From positions 62,001-126,000 of the forward strand of contig NZ_JASHKR010000009.1 of the NCBI RefSeq assembly GCF_030056815.1: a DNA stretch of 64,000 bases, read 5' to 3'. Below the pieces are notes generated by a model. It saw only the letters and a list, made by a program, of their open reading frames with translations. It was not told the DNA's origin and made no database searches. The DNA is from Rhodococcus sp. IEGM 1379. GTDB lineage: Bacteria; Actinomycetota; Actinomycetes; Mycobacteriales; Mycobacteriaceae. Position numbers and translations under genes: made by a program. This document shows, piece by piece, positions 8,840-17,596 of the stretch (positions within the stretch are counted from its first letter, which is position 1; every line of letters starts with the position of its first letter).

Positions 8840-8848
8840 ACTCGCTCG

Positions 8849-8896
8849 CCGAATGTGCAGCCGCGCGGGCAATTGCGCGCGCGGCTGCACATTCGG
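8849..8896. terminator. Bidirectional hairpin between convergent genes
   Basis: Arms 8849-8867 and 8878-8896 are perfect 19-bp reverse complements around a 10-nt GC-rich loop. It begins 9 bp after the DUF4173 stop and ends 30 bp before the arylsulfatase stop. There is no U-tract on either side, typical of actinobacterial hairpin terminators. Confidence 0.75.
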
Positions 8897-8925
8897 TCTG
8901 CGAGGTTTTCAGGGTCTACGGACGA

Positions 8926-11262
8926 TCAGTGAACCGCCAGCGCGATCTTGTCGCGCTCTTCTGTCGAGACAACGTCACGCGTCGGGAGTAGGTCGATTCG
9001 CACGCTGTTCAGCTTGCCGCCGTAGCGGAAGGTGCCCTGCTCAGCGAACTCTTCGGCGACCGGGCTACCGCGGTTGATGCCGATATCCAGCTGCTCGTTC
9101 ATGCTGAAGATCGCCCGTGTGGTCTTCTCGATCCGGCCTTCGGCAACAACGACGCCGTCGACGCTCAGAGTCGCCACACCGCCCTTGCCGATACCCCCGC
9201 CGTCGTACTGGAAGTTGACCGATACTTCCTTGGCATCACTGTTCAAGGGGTTCTCGGCGCGCACGAACGTCCGGCCGCCACCGCTGAAGTTGTAGCAGAA
9301 GACAGGAACGGAATCGATGATGTACAAGGCGAATCCACCGAACCGGCCGCCCAGGCTGACCAGCATGCCGTCGGCGACGCTGCCCAGATCGGCGGTCAGC
9401 GAGTAGGAGCGGTTGAAGAAATTGGGTGCGGCCTTCTCGACCAGCCCGTTCATGTGTGGGTACAGCGTGAGGGACTTGCGGCCCATCATGGGATGAGGCG
9501 GACGCGATTCCGGAGTGGAGTGCCGTCCGACGGTCCGATCATCAAGGGGGAGTACCTGATACTTGGCTGCCTCGACCAGGAACTTTTCCTTGAGGCGAGC
9601 GAGGATCTCGGGATGCTCGTCCGCGAGGTCGCGGGCCTGAGACCAGTCGACGGTGGTGTCGTACAACTCCCACTTGTCGTCGCTGAGTGAGGTCAGCTCG
9701 AGTCCGTGCGTTGCCATCAGCCACGGTGCGCGGTGCGCGGTTACTGCAGTCCAGCCGTGATCGTAGATGCCGCGGTTGCCGAAGATCTCGAAATACTGTG
9801 TGGTGTGGCGTTCTTCGGCCTTGGGCTCGTCGAAGGTGTAGTTCATTGCGACACCCTCCATCGGCTTCTGGGTGACGCCGTCGACGCTCGTGGGTGCGGG
9901 AATACCTGCGGCCTCGAGAATTGTCGGGGTGATGTCGACGCAGTGATGCCACTGCTCGCGGATACCCGGATTGTCGATTCCCCTGGGCCAGTGCGCGATC
10001 AGTCCGTTGCGAGTTCCGCCGTAGTGCGACGCAACCTGCTTTGCCCACTGGTACGGGGTATCGAGTGCCAAGGCCCACGACGCCGGGTAATGCGGGTAGC
10101 TGGTTTCGGTGCCCAGTTCGTCGTAGCGCGCGAGGACGTCGGCCGTCGCGGTCTTGTAGCCGTTGAGGCCGGCGAGGTAGTTGAAGGAACCCTCCATGCC
10201 ACCTTCGGCGGATGCTCCGTTGTCGCCGAGCATGTACAGGACCAGCGTGTTGTCCAGAACGCCCATGTCCTGCAAGCGATCTACGAGTCGTCCGACCTCG
10301 TCGTCGGTGTGCTCGAGGAACGCTGCGTACAGCTCCATGAGCCGAGCCGAGACCTTCTTCTGGTCGTCGTCGAGCTCGTCCCAGTGCGGTGCGCCCGGTG
10401 CCCACGGAGCCAATTCGGTATCGGGCCCGACGACGCCCATTTCCTTCTGCTTCTCGAGGGTGATCTCGCGCTGTCGATCCCAGCCGTGATCGAACTCGCC
10501 GACGTACTTGTTCAGGTAGCTGTCCGGAATCTGAAGTGGTGCATGGCAAGCGCCGAAGGGGAGGTAGCAGAAGAACGGCTTGTCGGGATCCATGGTGTTG
10601 ACACCCTCGATCCATTCGATCGCGTGATCGACCAGATCCTCCGAGAGGTGGTAGCCCTCTTGCGGTGTCTTGGGCAGGTCGACCATCGTGAAGTCCTCGT
10701 AGAGGACCGGGGTGAACTGGTCGGACTCGGCGCCGAGGAAACCGTAGAACTTGTCGAAGCCTTCACGCACGGGCCAACGGTCGAACGGGCCGGCTGCGGT
10801 GGTCTCCCACGTCGGAGTCTGATGCATCTTGCCGAATGCACCGGTGGCGTAGCCGTTGCCCTGCAGAACGCGGGCGACGGTTGCTGCGGATGCGGGGCGG
10901 GTGCCGTTGTATCCGGGTGCGGCGTTGGCCATTTCGGAGATGACGCCCATGCCGACGCTGTGGTGATTGCGGCCGGTCAGAGTAGCTGCGCGGGTCGGTG
11001 AGCACAGTGCAGCAGTGTGGAATCGGCTGTACTTGATGCCGTTATCTGCCAGGCGCTCGGCCGTCGGTGTGCGGCAAGGACCGCCGAAAGACGAGGCTGC
11101 GCCGAATCCGACATCGTCGATCATGATCAGTAGAACGTTGGGAGCGCCGGCGGGCGGGCGGACCGGTTCCGGCCTCGTGAACGGAACCTGCTGGTCACGG
11201 TAGTCGACGGAGGCGGCGACGTTCGGTGTTTCGGGGATGATCGGGATGGAATGACGATTCAC
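8926..11262 (-). CDS. atsA: Arylsulfatase (Cys-type formylglycine sulfatase)
   Basis: It hydrolyses sulfate esters to release sulfate. The sulfatase signature CSPTRAATLTGR starts at Cys87, the residue converted to formylglycine; metal ligands are in MIDDVGFGA near residues 47-55 and LGDNGAS further on. At 778 residues it is of the long type, with the sulfatase fold plus a C-terminal beta-rich domain (about 600-778). No signal peptide is visible, so it is probably cytosolic, acting on imported esters. The neighbouring FGE at 13086 would supply maturation, and the divergent TetR gene with matching operators suggests control. The substrate cannot be told from sequence. Confidence 0.93.
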   Translation of the reverse strand: MNRHSIPIIPETPNVAASVDYRDQQVPFTRPEPVRPPAGAPNVLLIMIDDVGFGAASSFGGPCRTPTAERLADNGIKYSRFHTAALCSPTRAATLTGRNHHSVGMGVISEMANAAPGYNGTRPASAATVARVLQGNGYATGAFGKMHQTPTWETTAAGPFDRWPVREGFDKFYGFLGAESDQFTPVLYEDFTMVDLPKTPQEGYHLSEDLVDHAIEWIEGVNTMDPDKPFFCYLPFGACHAPLQIPDSYLNKYVGEFDHGWDRQREITLEKQKEMGVVGPDTELAPWAPGAPHWDELDDDQKKVSARLMELYAAFLEHTDDEVGRLVDRLQDMGVLDNTLVLYMLGDNGASAEGGMEGSFNYLAGLNGYKTATADVLARYDELGTETSYPHYPASWALALDTPYQWAKQVASHYGGTRNGLIAHWPRGIDNPGIREQWHHCVDITPTILEAAGIPAPTSVDGVTQKPMEGVAMNYTFDEPKAEERHTTQYFEIFGNRGIYDHGWTAVTAHRAPWLMATHGLELTSLSDDKWELYDTTVDWSQARDLADEHPEILARLKEKFLVEAAKYQVLPLDDRTVGRHSTPESRPPHPMMGRKSLTLYPHMNGLVEKAAPNFFNRSYSLTADLGSVADGMLVSLGGRFGGFALYIIDSVPVFCYNFSGGGRTFVRAENPLNSDAKEVSVNFQYDGGGIGKGGVATLSVDGVVVAEGRIEKTTRAIFSMNEQLDIGINRGSPVAEEFAEQGTFRYGGKLNSVRIDLLPTRDVVSTEERDKIALAVH

Positions 11263-11283
11263 AAGCGTGCTCCTGGCTGTGTA

Positions 11284-11295
11284 ACCGGTACCGGT
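11284..11295. promoter_or_regulatory. 12-bp perfect palindrome upstream of arylsulfatase
   Basis: ACCGGTACCGGT is its own reverse complement and directly abuts the TetR-type operator on the arylsulfatase side. It could be a second regulator site or part of an extended operator. The match is exact but short. Confidence 0.45.
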
Positions 11296-11318
11296 AATTT
11301 AAGGTGCTGACTTAAATT
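11296..11318. promoter_or_regulatory. TetR-type operator, arylsulfatase side
   Basis: AATTTAAG and CTTAAATT are perfect 8-bp inverted arms around a 7-nt centre. The core TAAG-N7-CTTA is identical in form to the site next to the TetR gene. It lies 34 bp upstream of the arylsulfatase start, where a repressor would block transcription. Confidence 0.75.
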
Positions 11319-11443
11319 GGAGCGTAGTGTCTGTTCGCCTATTTACAGCAGGGGTCTCGCTGAGTGGGATGCGACCCCCGCTGTGCGCCTTCATTAACCA
11401 GCGTCGGTCAATAGAGGCGCGCAGCAACTGAGGGTTGCAGAAT

Positions 11444-11458
11444 TAAGTCAGTGACTTA
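11444..11458. promoter_or_regulatory. TetR-type operator, regulator side
   Basis: TAAGTCA-G-TGACTTA is a perfect 7-bp inverted repeat, 12 bp before the regulator's ATG. It shares the TAAG-N7-CTTA core with the site at 11296-11318, and the right half TGACTTA is the same in both. This implies autoregulation and joint control of the divergent promoters. Confidence 0.78.
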
Positions 11459-11470
11459 TATGATGTGTTC

Positions 11471-12115
11471 ATGTCCAGTTCGTTAGATCCCAAGAGCGCA
11501 ATGATTGCCGTCGCCGAACGCATGTTTGCCGAGCGTGGCATCCATGAGGTATCGATGCGTGACGTTGCGGCAGCGGCTGGGCAGCGCAACAACTCTGCCG
11601 TCCAATATCACTTCGGTGGGCGAGACGGTTTGGTGCAAGCGGTCTTCCGGTTTCGGATGAGTCAGATTAACGTTGCACGTTTGACGTACCTCGACGACAT
11701 CGATGCACGTGGTCGAACCGATACGGTTCGGGCCTTGGTCGAAGCGTTCCTCTATCCCTTGTCGGACTTTCTCGCTACTGCAGATGGATCCAACTACGCC
11801 CGCTTCATTGCCAGGGTTTCGCCTTCGGTAGACACCATGAGCCCGGAATTTCGCGAAGTCAGTGAAGCGAGCAACGAGGTCGTCTCCCGCCTGGCGCGGG
11901 CACTCTCGCATTTGCCGCGTCGCGTTGCGCTCGAACGGATCGACCTGATGTCCAACATGACGGTCTCTGCACTGGCTGTCTTCGAACAGCGACGCGAAGA
12001 GGGAATGCCGGTGGTAAAGGCTGACTTCGACACTACCGTCGACCATTTGGTGGACCTGATGGTAGCGGCTCTTCTTGCTCCACAGAGTGGACACACACGA
12101 ACACGAACCACGTGA
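11471..12115 (+). CDS. TetR-family regulator of the sulfatase module
   Basis: A repressor-type protein of 214 residues. The N-terminal HTH is typical (AERMFAERGIHEVSMRDVAAAAG, then a YHFGGRDGLV helix), followed by an all-helical ligand domain. I take the ATG at 11471; a GTG at 11465 is also in frame. It is divergent from the arylsulfatase and 45 bp upstream of the dioxygenase gene on its own strand. Two identical-core operators flank it, so it probably represses both directions until a sulfate-ester metabolite binds. The inducer is unknown. Confidence 0.88.
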   Translation: MSSSLDPKSAMIAVAERMFAERGIHEVSMRDVAAAAGQRNNSAVQYHFGGRDGLVQAVFRFRMSQINVARLTYLDDIDARGRTDTVRALVEAFLYPLSDFLATADGSNYARFIARVSPSVDTMSPEFREVSEASNEVVSRLARALSHLPRRVALERIDLMSNMTVSALAVFEQRREEGMPVVKADFDTTVDHLVDLMVAALLAPQSGHTRTRTT

Positions 12116-12160
12116 GTCGATTGACTCGCGACCCCGCATACAACTGATCGGAGCCTTTCG

Positions 12161-13078
12161 ATGGCCGCACTCACGTCCTCCCGCACCGTTCAAATCGGTA
12201 ATCACACAATCGAATTCGGACCTCGCGGGATGCGCCGCAATCCCGAGGGTGTGGAGTCGATGCCCTACGAGCGTTTCACGCTGACGCCGGTCACTCCGTT
12301 CATCGGCGCCGAGATCAGCAACATTGATCTACGGGATCCCTCGGCGGAGCAGATCGACGATATTCGTCGGGCGCTGCTCGAATGGAAGGTCGTATTTTTC
12401 CGCGACCAGAACATCTCCAGCCTCAATCACCGTGACTTCGCCAGTAATTGGGGCGAACTCGAAGTTCACCCATTGCTTCCGCAGGGTGAGGTCCCGGCCG
12501 TGGTCCGATTCGAGCGTGGCGAGGACAGTCCGGGGACCGAAAATATCTGGCACGTCGACGTCACGTGGACCAAGACCCCGCCGTTGGGCTCTGTCCTGCG
12601 TGCGATCGATGTTCCTCCGGCCGGCGGCGACACACTCTGGGCAGATATGGGCAATGCCTTCGATTGCCTTCCCAACGAGGTCAAGGAACTGATTGACGGG
12701 CGCGACGCGATCCATGACTTCGTGCCGTCGTTTGGCCGCGGAATGACTCCTGAGAAGCTCGAACAGATGAAGGAACAGTTCCCGCCGGTGCTGCATCCGA
12801 TGGTGCGCAAGCATCCCGAAACGGGCCGCAAGACACTGTTCGTGAACAGCCTCTTCACCACTCACATCCCGGATATGGATCCGCTGGAGAGCCGTGATCT
12901 GCTCAACCTGTTGTTCGCGCAGGTCAAGGTTCCCGATTTCCAGTGCCGTTTCAAGTGGGCTGCCAATTCAATTGCGTTCTGGGACAACCGGGCAACGCAG
13001 CACTACGCGGCAAGCGATTACTTCCCGCATCGCCGCGTCATGGAGCGCGTCGCGATTCTGGGCGACGCACCCTTCTGA
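12161..13078 (+). CDS. TauD/AtsK-family Fe(II)/2-oxoglutarate dioxygenase
   Basis: It predicts a non-haem iron oxygenase that cleaves alkyl sulfates or sulfonates oxidatively, releasing sulfate or sulfite and an aldehyde. The iron triad is HVD (His131, Asp133) and a distal His in FPHRRVMER, with the following Arg binding 2-oxoglutarate. Length (305) fits the family. The sulfatase next door and the TetR gene favour an AtsK-like alkylsulfatase over taurine dioxygenase, but the substrate is inferred from context only. It is 45 bp downstream of the TetR gene, so likely co-transcribed, and converges on FGE with 7 bp between stops. Confidence 0.88.
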   Translation: MAALTSSRTVQIGNHTIEFGPRGMRRNPEGVESMPYERFTLTPVTPFIGAEISNIDLRDPSAEQIDDIRRALLEWKVVFFRDQNISSLNHRDFASNWGELEVHPLLPQGEVPAVVRFERGEDSPGTENIWHVDVTWTKTPPLGSVLRAIDVPPAGGDTLWADMGNAFDCLPNEVKELIDGRDAIHDFVPSFGRGMTPEKLEQMKEQFPPVLHPMVRKHPETGRKTLFVNSLFTTHIPDMDPLESRDLLNLLFAQVKVPDFQCRFKWAANSIAFWDNRATQHYAASDYFPHRRVMERVAILGDAPF

Positions 13079-13085
13079 TCGGGTC

Positions 13086-14048
13086 TTAGTTCTGCGGAAT
13101 CCGCACGATGCACCGGAAGCCGACGTGGCAGGTCGAGGACTCTTCGGACTCGCTCTGCCGCGCGGCCGGCCGGTAACGCAAGCAGTAGTTGGGCGCGCAC
13201 AGGTGTGAGCCGCCCTTGATGACGCGTCGCGCATATGGCTCTCCCACAACGGTTTCCGTCGCGAACTCGGCACGAGGGTTGCGTGGAATGCAGCAGGAGG
13301 TCGCGGGCGCAAGATTTTTGGAACTGTGGGCGTGGTCGGACTTGTAGTGATCGGCCGTCCACTCCCATACGTTGCCGGCCATGTCGAGCAATCCGTACCC
13401 ATTGGGACGAAACTTGCCGACGGGCGCAGTGCGCTCGTACCCGTCCTCGAGCAGGTTCTCCCACGGGAACTGGCCCTGCCACACATTTCCGCCGGGCTTT
13501 CCACCCGGAGAGTCCTCGTTGCCCCAGACATAGGCCTGGCGGTCGAGACCACCGCGGGCCGCGAACTCCCACTCAGCTTCGCTGGGCAGTTCTTTGCCGG
13601 CCCACTCGGCGTACGCCTGAGCGTCGAAATACGAGACATGGGTGACGGGATGCTTCTCGCGTCCGCCGACATTGCTGTCGGAACCTTCAGGGTGTCGCCA
13701 GTCTGCTCCTGGAGTGAAGGACCACCACTGCGTGTAGTCATCGAGGGATACCGGACCGGGCGGGGAATTGAACACCAACGAACCGGGTACCAACAGCGCC
13801 GGATCGGCATCGGGGTAGTCCTCGGCCGATGGTGCGATCTCTGCCGTCGTGACATGCCCCGTGGCTTTGACGAAACGTCGGAACTCGGCGACGGTCACGG
13901 CCGTCGTATCCATCCAGAAACTGTCGACACTCACCTGGTGAACTGGGCGTTCTTCGGGATAAAAATCCTCGGAGCCCATCCAGAACGTTCCACCCGGAAT
14001 CAAAGACATATTTTTCGGGGGAGTGCTCATGGCGGGTGATGGCGTCAT
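13086..14048 (-). CDS. Formylglycine-generating enzyme (sulfatase maturase)
   Basis: It converts the CxPxR cysteine of sulfatases to the catalytic formylglycine, using oxygen and copper. The 320-residue protein is an FGE-sulfatase domain throughout: GGTFWMGS near the start, HPVTHVSYFDAQAYAEWAGKELP in the middle (split over the family core) and the active-site region GGSHLCAPNYCLRYRPAARQ, which carries both catalytic cysteines. The start is ATG 14048; an in-frame ATG at 14030 is an alternative. With the sulfatase 1.8 kb away it forms a functional pair, though on a separate transcript. Confidence 0.94.
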   Translation of the reverse strand: MTPSPAMSTPPKNMSLIPGGTFWMGSEDFYPEERPVHQVSVDSFWMDTTAVTVAEFRRFVKATGHVTTAEIAPSAEDYPDADPALLVPGSLVFNSPPGPVSLDDYTQWWSFTPGADWRHPEGSDSNVGGREKHPVTHVSYFDAQAYAEWAGKELPSEAEWEFAARGGLDRQAYVWGNEDSPGGKPGGNVWQGQFPWENLLEDGYERTAPVGKFRPNGYGLLDMAGNVWEWTADHYKSDHAHSSKNLAPATSCCIPRNPRAEFATETVVGEPYARRVIKGGSHLCAPNYCLRYRPAARQSESEESSTCHVGFRCIVRIPQN

Positions 14049-14099
14049 GAAATCAGCATTGCATGTACCAAGCGCTGACGAAACAACAATCTCATCTGG

Positions 14100-14172
14100 T
14101 GCCCTCGGCAGGATTCGAACCTGCGACCCTTCCTTTAGGAGAGGAATGCTCTATCCCCTGAGCTACGAGGGC
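14100..14172 (-). tRNA. tRNA-Arg (anticodon CCU)
   Basis: Read on the minus strand this is a complete cloverleaf. Acceptor arms GCCCTCG and CGAGGGC pair fully, with A as discriminator. The anticodon loop CTCCTAA sits between TTCCT and AGGAA, and the T-arm reads GCAGG-TTCGAAT-CCTGC. The anticodon CCU reads AGG, a rare arginine codon in this GC-rich genome. CCA is not encoded. Confidence 0.95.
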
Positions 14173-14391
14173 GGGGAGCGCATCCGAAAAGCATAGAAAC
14201 GCATGTTGTACTGCGGTTTTCGCTTAGCGGTTGAGCCTGTGCGGTTGCTTGGCCGGCGGGCACGGGGCCTTGGGCGTCACAGCTGCGGTAGTCAGTGTAG
14301 CGGCATGCTGATAACCGCGCGAAGTCGACGGGCTGCCGTGCTCGGTCGGTAGGGTCGAGCAATCCGTTCCGCGGCGACAAAAGGAGTCTCA

Positions 14392-15192
14392 GTGAGCGAT
14401 CGTGTTCGTGTCGAGATAGTCGAGTCAGTTGCCTACGTCAGCCTGAATCGGCCGGAGAAGCTCAATGGACTCGACCTCGACACACTCGAAGAGTTGGTGG
14501 ATGCGGCTCGGTGCATCAAAGCGGATCGCTCGATCCGCGGTGTGATTCTGCAGGGTTCCGGCAAGGCGTTTTCCGCCGGTCTGGATTTTGCGTCGGCGGG
14601 AAAGCAACCCAAGCGGATGGCGAAGGCATTTGCGAAACTGCCCGGACAGAAGACCAATCTCTTTCAGCGGGCGTGCTGGGTGTGGCGGGAATTGCCGGTT
14701 CCGGTGATCGCAGTGGTGCACGGGCATTGCTTCGGCGGCGGATTGCAGCTTGCGCTCGCTGCCGACTTCCGGTTCAGCACACCGGACTGCACGTTTTCGG
14801 TGATGGAAGCCAAATGGGGATTGATCCCCGACATGACGGGAACCGTGACTTTACGTGAGCTCGCGGCGATGGACGTTGTGAAGCGTCTGGCGATGACGGC
14901 AGAAATTTTCGACGGCAGGCAGGCTCTCGCGTGGGGGTTGGTCACCGGCGTCGACGAGGATCCACTCGCACAGGCCCGGGAACTGCTGGCGCAGATCATG
15001 ACTCGATCACCGGATGCGGTCGCGGCAACAAAGACGCTGCTGCACAAGTCGTGGAACAAGTCACCTCGCGGGGCGTTCTGGGTGGAGTCCCGCGTGCAGT
15101 TGGCATTGATGCGCGGCAAGAATTACCAGATTGCCCGCGCCGCGAACTCGGCAAAGAAGTTGCCGGAGTTCGTCCTTCGCAAGTTCGGCTAG
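14392..15192 (+). CDS. Enoyl-CoA hydratase/isomerase family protein
   Basis: A 266-residue crotonase-fold enzyme that hydrates or isomerises an acyl-CoA, probably in fatty-acid or aromatic acid catabolism. Visible are the N-terminal VAYVSLNRPEKLNGLD, the oxyanion-hole sequence GKAFSAGLDF and the second CoA-binding loop HGHCFGGGLQLALAADFR. The glutamate positions used by hydratases are not clearly conserved, so the reaction is left open. The ATG follows GGAGTCTC. The stop overlaps the convergent ROK gene by 4 bp. Confidence 0.85.
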   Translation: MSDRVRVEIVESVAYVSLNRPEKLNGLDLDTLEELVDAARCIKADRSIRGVILQGSGKAFSAGLDFASAGKQPKRMAKAFAKLPGQKTNLFQRACWVWRELPVPVIAVVHGHCFGGGLQLALAADFRFSTPDCTFSVMEAKWGLIPDMTGTVTLRELAAMDVVKRLAMTAEIFDGRQALAWGLVTGVDEDPLAQARELLAQIMTRSPDAVAATKTLLHKSWNKSPRGAFWVESRVQLALMRGKNYQIARAANSAKKLPEFVLRKFG

Positions 15193-16373
15193 CGGACCGA
15201 CTCGGCGACCCGACGGTCGATCTCCCGTGCATTGAGGAGATTGTCCAGTACGAGGACGGCACAGCCGAGGATTCCCGACTGTGCGCCGTGGCTGACGGAA
15301 ACGATGTGAAGGGAACGGGTGGCAAGGGCAGTTGCATTGCCGTAGACGGACTCCCGAAGGCCGGCGAGGAAAAGTTCGTCGGCTTCGGCCATGTCGCCGC
15401 CGATGACAAGTACCTCAGGGTTGAGGAGATTGACCGCGCCGGAAATGACATCACCGACGAGACGGCCGCTGGAGCGGATCAATCGGCGTGCTTCGCTGTC
15501 GCCGTCGAGCGCGAGGCGAACGACGTCTCGAACGTGCCCGACGTTGCGACCTTGGGCTTGCAGTGCATCGACGAGAGCCCAACCGCTGGCGACGGTTTCG
15601 ACGCAACCCACGTCGCCGCAGTGACATTTGATGTCTCGGGCAGCAGCGGTTTTGGTATGCCCGATCTCGCCGGCCGCGCCGAGTGAACCACGTTGGAGAA
15701 CGCCGCCGAGAACGATGCCTGCACCTAATCCAGTGGAGGCCTTGATCATCAGCAGATTCGGTGCGCTCTCACGTCTTTCGCTGAGTTCGGCCAAAGCCAT
15801 GACATTGGCATCGTTGTCGGCAAACAGCGGTGCACTGGTTACCGATGCGAGGTACGGCGCCAGTGCGACGCCATCCCAGCCGGACATCATCGGCGAGTCG
15901 AGGCTCGCCCCGGCTGCCACGTCGACCGTGCCCGGGATGCTGAGTCCGACGCCGATGACGTCGGTGGACGGCCTCCCAATGCGCTCGAGGATCGATTTCA
16001 GATGCTCGGCGATTTCGGGCATCAACTCGGCTGGTCCCACGCCCACTGATTTGTCGATGTCTTCGGCGGTGAGGATTGTGCCGGAGAGGTCGGTGACGGC
16101 CAACTGTGCACGCGAGCGGCCGATCGCGACTACAAGGACCAGTCCCGCTGATGTGGCGAAAGTCAGAGTGGACGGCGGACGGCCGCCGGTCGAGGGGCCT
16201 TCGTCGTCGTCCGCGATGAGTCCGAGTGACTGTAGTGCGCTCACTCTCGCCGATACCGCCGTCCGAGACAATCCGGTGAGCTTCCCGATTTCGCTGCGAG
16301 TGGTCGCGGATCCTGTGCGGATCAGCGAGAACACCTCGCCCGCTGTAGCGGGAGTCGTGAACGGTCGGGTCAT
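15189..16373 (-). CDS. ROK-family transcriptional regulator
   Basis: A sugar-responsive repressor of 394 residues. The N-terminal winged helix (SATTRSEIGKLTGLSRTAVSARV) is followed by an ROK sugar-kinase-like domain: GLSIPGTVD, LFADNDAN, and GLGAGIVLGG. The zinc motif appears as CHCGDVGCVE in GHTK-type context. The DGT-type catalytic residues are not all evident, so it is probably a regulator and not an active kinase. No sugar operon adjoins it; the target may be itself. The upstream region has several TTACTT/AAGTA motifs that could be its operator. Confidence 0.9.
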   Translation of the reverse strand: MTRPFTTPATAGEVFSLIRTGSATTRSEIGKLTGLSRTAVSARVSALQSLGLIADDDEGPSTGGRPPSTLTFATSAGLVLVVAIGRSRAQLAVTDLSGTILTAEDIDKSVGVGPAELMPEIAEHLKSILERIGRPSTDVIGVGLSIPGTVDVAAGASLDSPMMSGWDGVALAPYLASVTSAPLFADNDANVMALAELSERRESAPNLLMIKASTGLGAGIVLGGVLQRGSLGAAGEIGHTKTAAARDIKCHCGDVGCVETVASGWALVDALQAQGRNVGHVRDVVRLALDGDSEARRLIRSSGRLVGDVISGAVNLLNPEVLVIGGDMAEADELFLAGLRESVYGNATALATRSLHIVSVSHGAQSGILGCAVLVLDNLLNAREIDRRVAESVR

Positions 16374-16552
16374 GAGTTCTATTCAAGCATTCTCTCTGCG
16401 TTACTTCAGGATACAAAAGGTTGATTACTTTAGCACTTGAAGTACGTAAGTGGGTATTGTGAAAAAGCAGAAGTCGGCCTAGGCTGTGTTGTGACTCACG
16501 ACGAGCAAGGTCCAACAGGTGAGTCGCAGTTCAACAGAATGAGGTCGCCATC
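16374..16552. promoter_or_regulatory. Divergent promoter region of ROK and whiB genes
   Basis: This AT-richer 179-bp stretch holds three related motifs, GTTACTTCAG, ATTACTTTAG and CACTT-N9-AAGTG (about 16434-16452). The last is an imperfect palindrome suited to a ROK dimer. The assignment is a guess from motif similarity. Confidence 0.3.
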
Positions 16553-16870
16553 ATGCATAAGCACCTTCCGATGCCCGTTCCGACTGCCGAGACCTGGGAC
16601 TGGCAGTTGCGAGGTTCGTGCCGCGGGCACGATTCAGCTGTGTACTTCCATCCGGACGGCGAGCGTGGACATGCTCGCGAGAATCGCGAGCTCAACGCCA
16701 AGAAGGTGTGCGCGGGATGCCCGGTGCTGCAGCAGTGCCGAGAGCACGCGCTGTCCGTTCACGAGCCCTACGGAATCTGGGGCGGCATGACGGAAACCGA
16801 GCGCGCAGAATATGTGCGATCACTGCGTAAGCGCAGCAACCGAATTCGCGAAGTAGCGCACGCAGTCTGA
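16553..16870 (+). CDS. whiB3: WhiB-family iron-sulfur regulator, WhiB3-like
   Basis: A 105-residue redox-sensing transcription factor that binds a [4Fe-4S] cluster and acts with sigma factor. The four cluster cysteines are Cys23, Cys53, Cys56 and Cys62 (C-x29-C-x2-C-x5-C). The G[VI]WGG turn is present as GIWGGMTE, followed by a basic C-terminal DNA-binding tail (RKRSNRIREV). The sequence around WDWQLRG, YFHPDGERG and EPYGIWGG closely follows M. tuberculosis WhiB3. ATGAGGTC lies upstream of the ATG. The symbol is by resemblance; other WhiB paralogues are not excluded. Confidence 0.88.
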   Translation: MHKHLPMPVPTAETWDWQLRGSCRGHDSAVYFHPDGERGHARENRELNAKKVCAGCPVLQQCREHALSVHEPYGIWGGMTETERAEYVRSLRKRSNRIREVAHAV

Positions 16871-16879
16871 ACCCTCGGG

Positions 16880-17596
16880 TCAGAGGAGTCCGAACTTCGC
16901 GACAGCGTCCAGCAAAGCGCGCGGACGCTCGGCGGTAGGTAGAGGATCGACCAAGACGAATGCGCAACCGAGTTCCCGGGCTGCGCCGTCGGCGATTTCA
17001 CTGTCGCCCACCATCAATGCGCGTTCGGCGTCGACGTCGAGTTGCGACAGCGCGTACTCGAAGATCTCGACTTCGGGTTTGACGGCACCGATTTCGAAGG
17101 ACAGTACGAACTCGTCCACCCAGATGTCCCACCCGCGGGCGACAAAGGCCGGCCGGATGTCGAAGGCGATGTTGCTCAGAACTGCGGTTCGGATCCCCTT
17201 CTCCGACAATGACTTCAGAACTTCGCCTGCATCGGGGTAGGGCACCCATCGGGCGGGGTCGATCAACAAGCTGTACAGAGCCTCGGCGCGAGCATGGTCG
17301 GGCACACCTGACTTGGCGAGAACATCGAGATACGCCTGGCGATGAAGTTTGGGATCGCGGTCACGGTTGTTCCAGGCGTGCAGCCCGGCTTCGTCCATGT
17401 CGACGGTCAGGCCGACGGGCGCGGTCATCCGCCGCATCAATTCGGCTTGCGCGTGTACATCCATCGGTTCACCGGCGTGATCGACAAAATGTTCGTCCCA
17501 GTCGGAATTTTCTTCGAGACGAAAGAGCGTTCCCGAGAAGTCGAACAGCGTTGCGGTTATTTGCCCGTATTGATGGCCAGTGCTGTCGATGCTCAT
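16880..17596 (-). CDS. HAD-superfamily hydrolase
   Basis: A 238-residue phosphatase-like protein. Motif I reads DFSGTLF, with the nucleophile Asp but Ser where a second Asp is usual (DxDGT), as in some HAD phosphatases and dehalogenase-like members. Motif II is VLSNIAFD, and motif III/IV is VKPEVEIFEYAL then MVGDSEIADG. The substrate is not predictable. It converges on whiB with 9 bp between stops. Confidence 0.85.
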   Translation of the reverse strand: MSIDSTGHQYGQITATLFDFSGTLFRLEENSDWDEHFVDHAGEPMDVHAQAELMRRMTAPVGLTVDMDEAGLHAWNNRDRDPKLHRQAYLDVLAKSGVPDHARAEALYSLLIDPARWVPYPDAGEVLKSLSEKGIRTAVLSNIAFDIRPAFVARGWDIWVDEFVLSFEIGAVKPEVEIFEYALSQLDVDAERALMVGDSEIADGAARELGCAFVLVDPLPTAERPRALLDAVAKFGLL

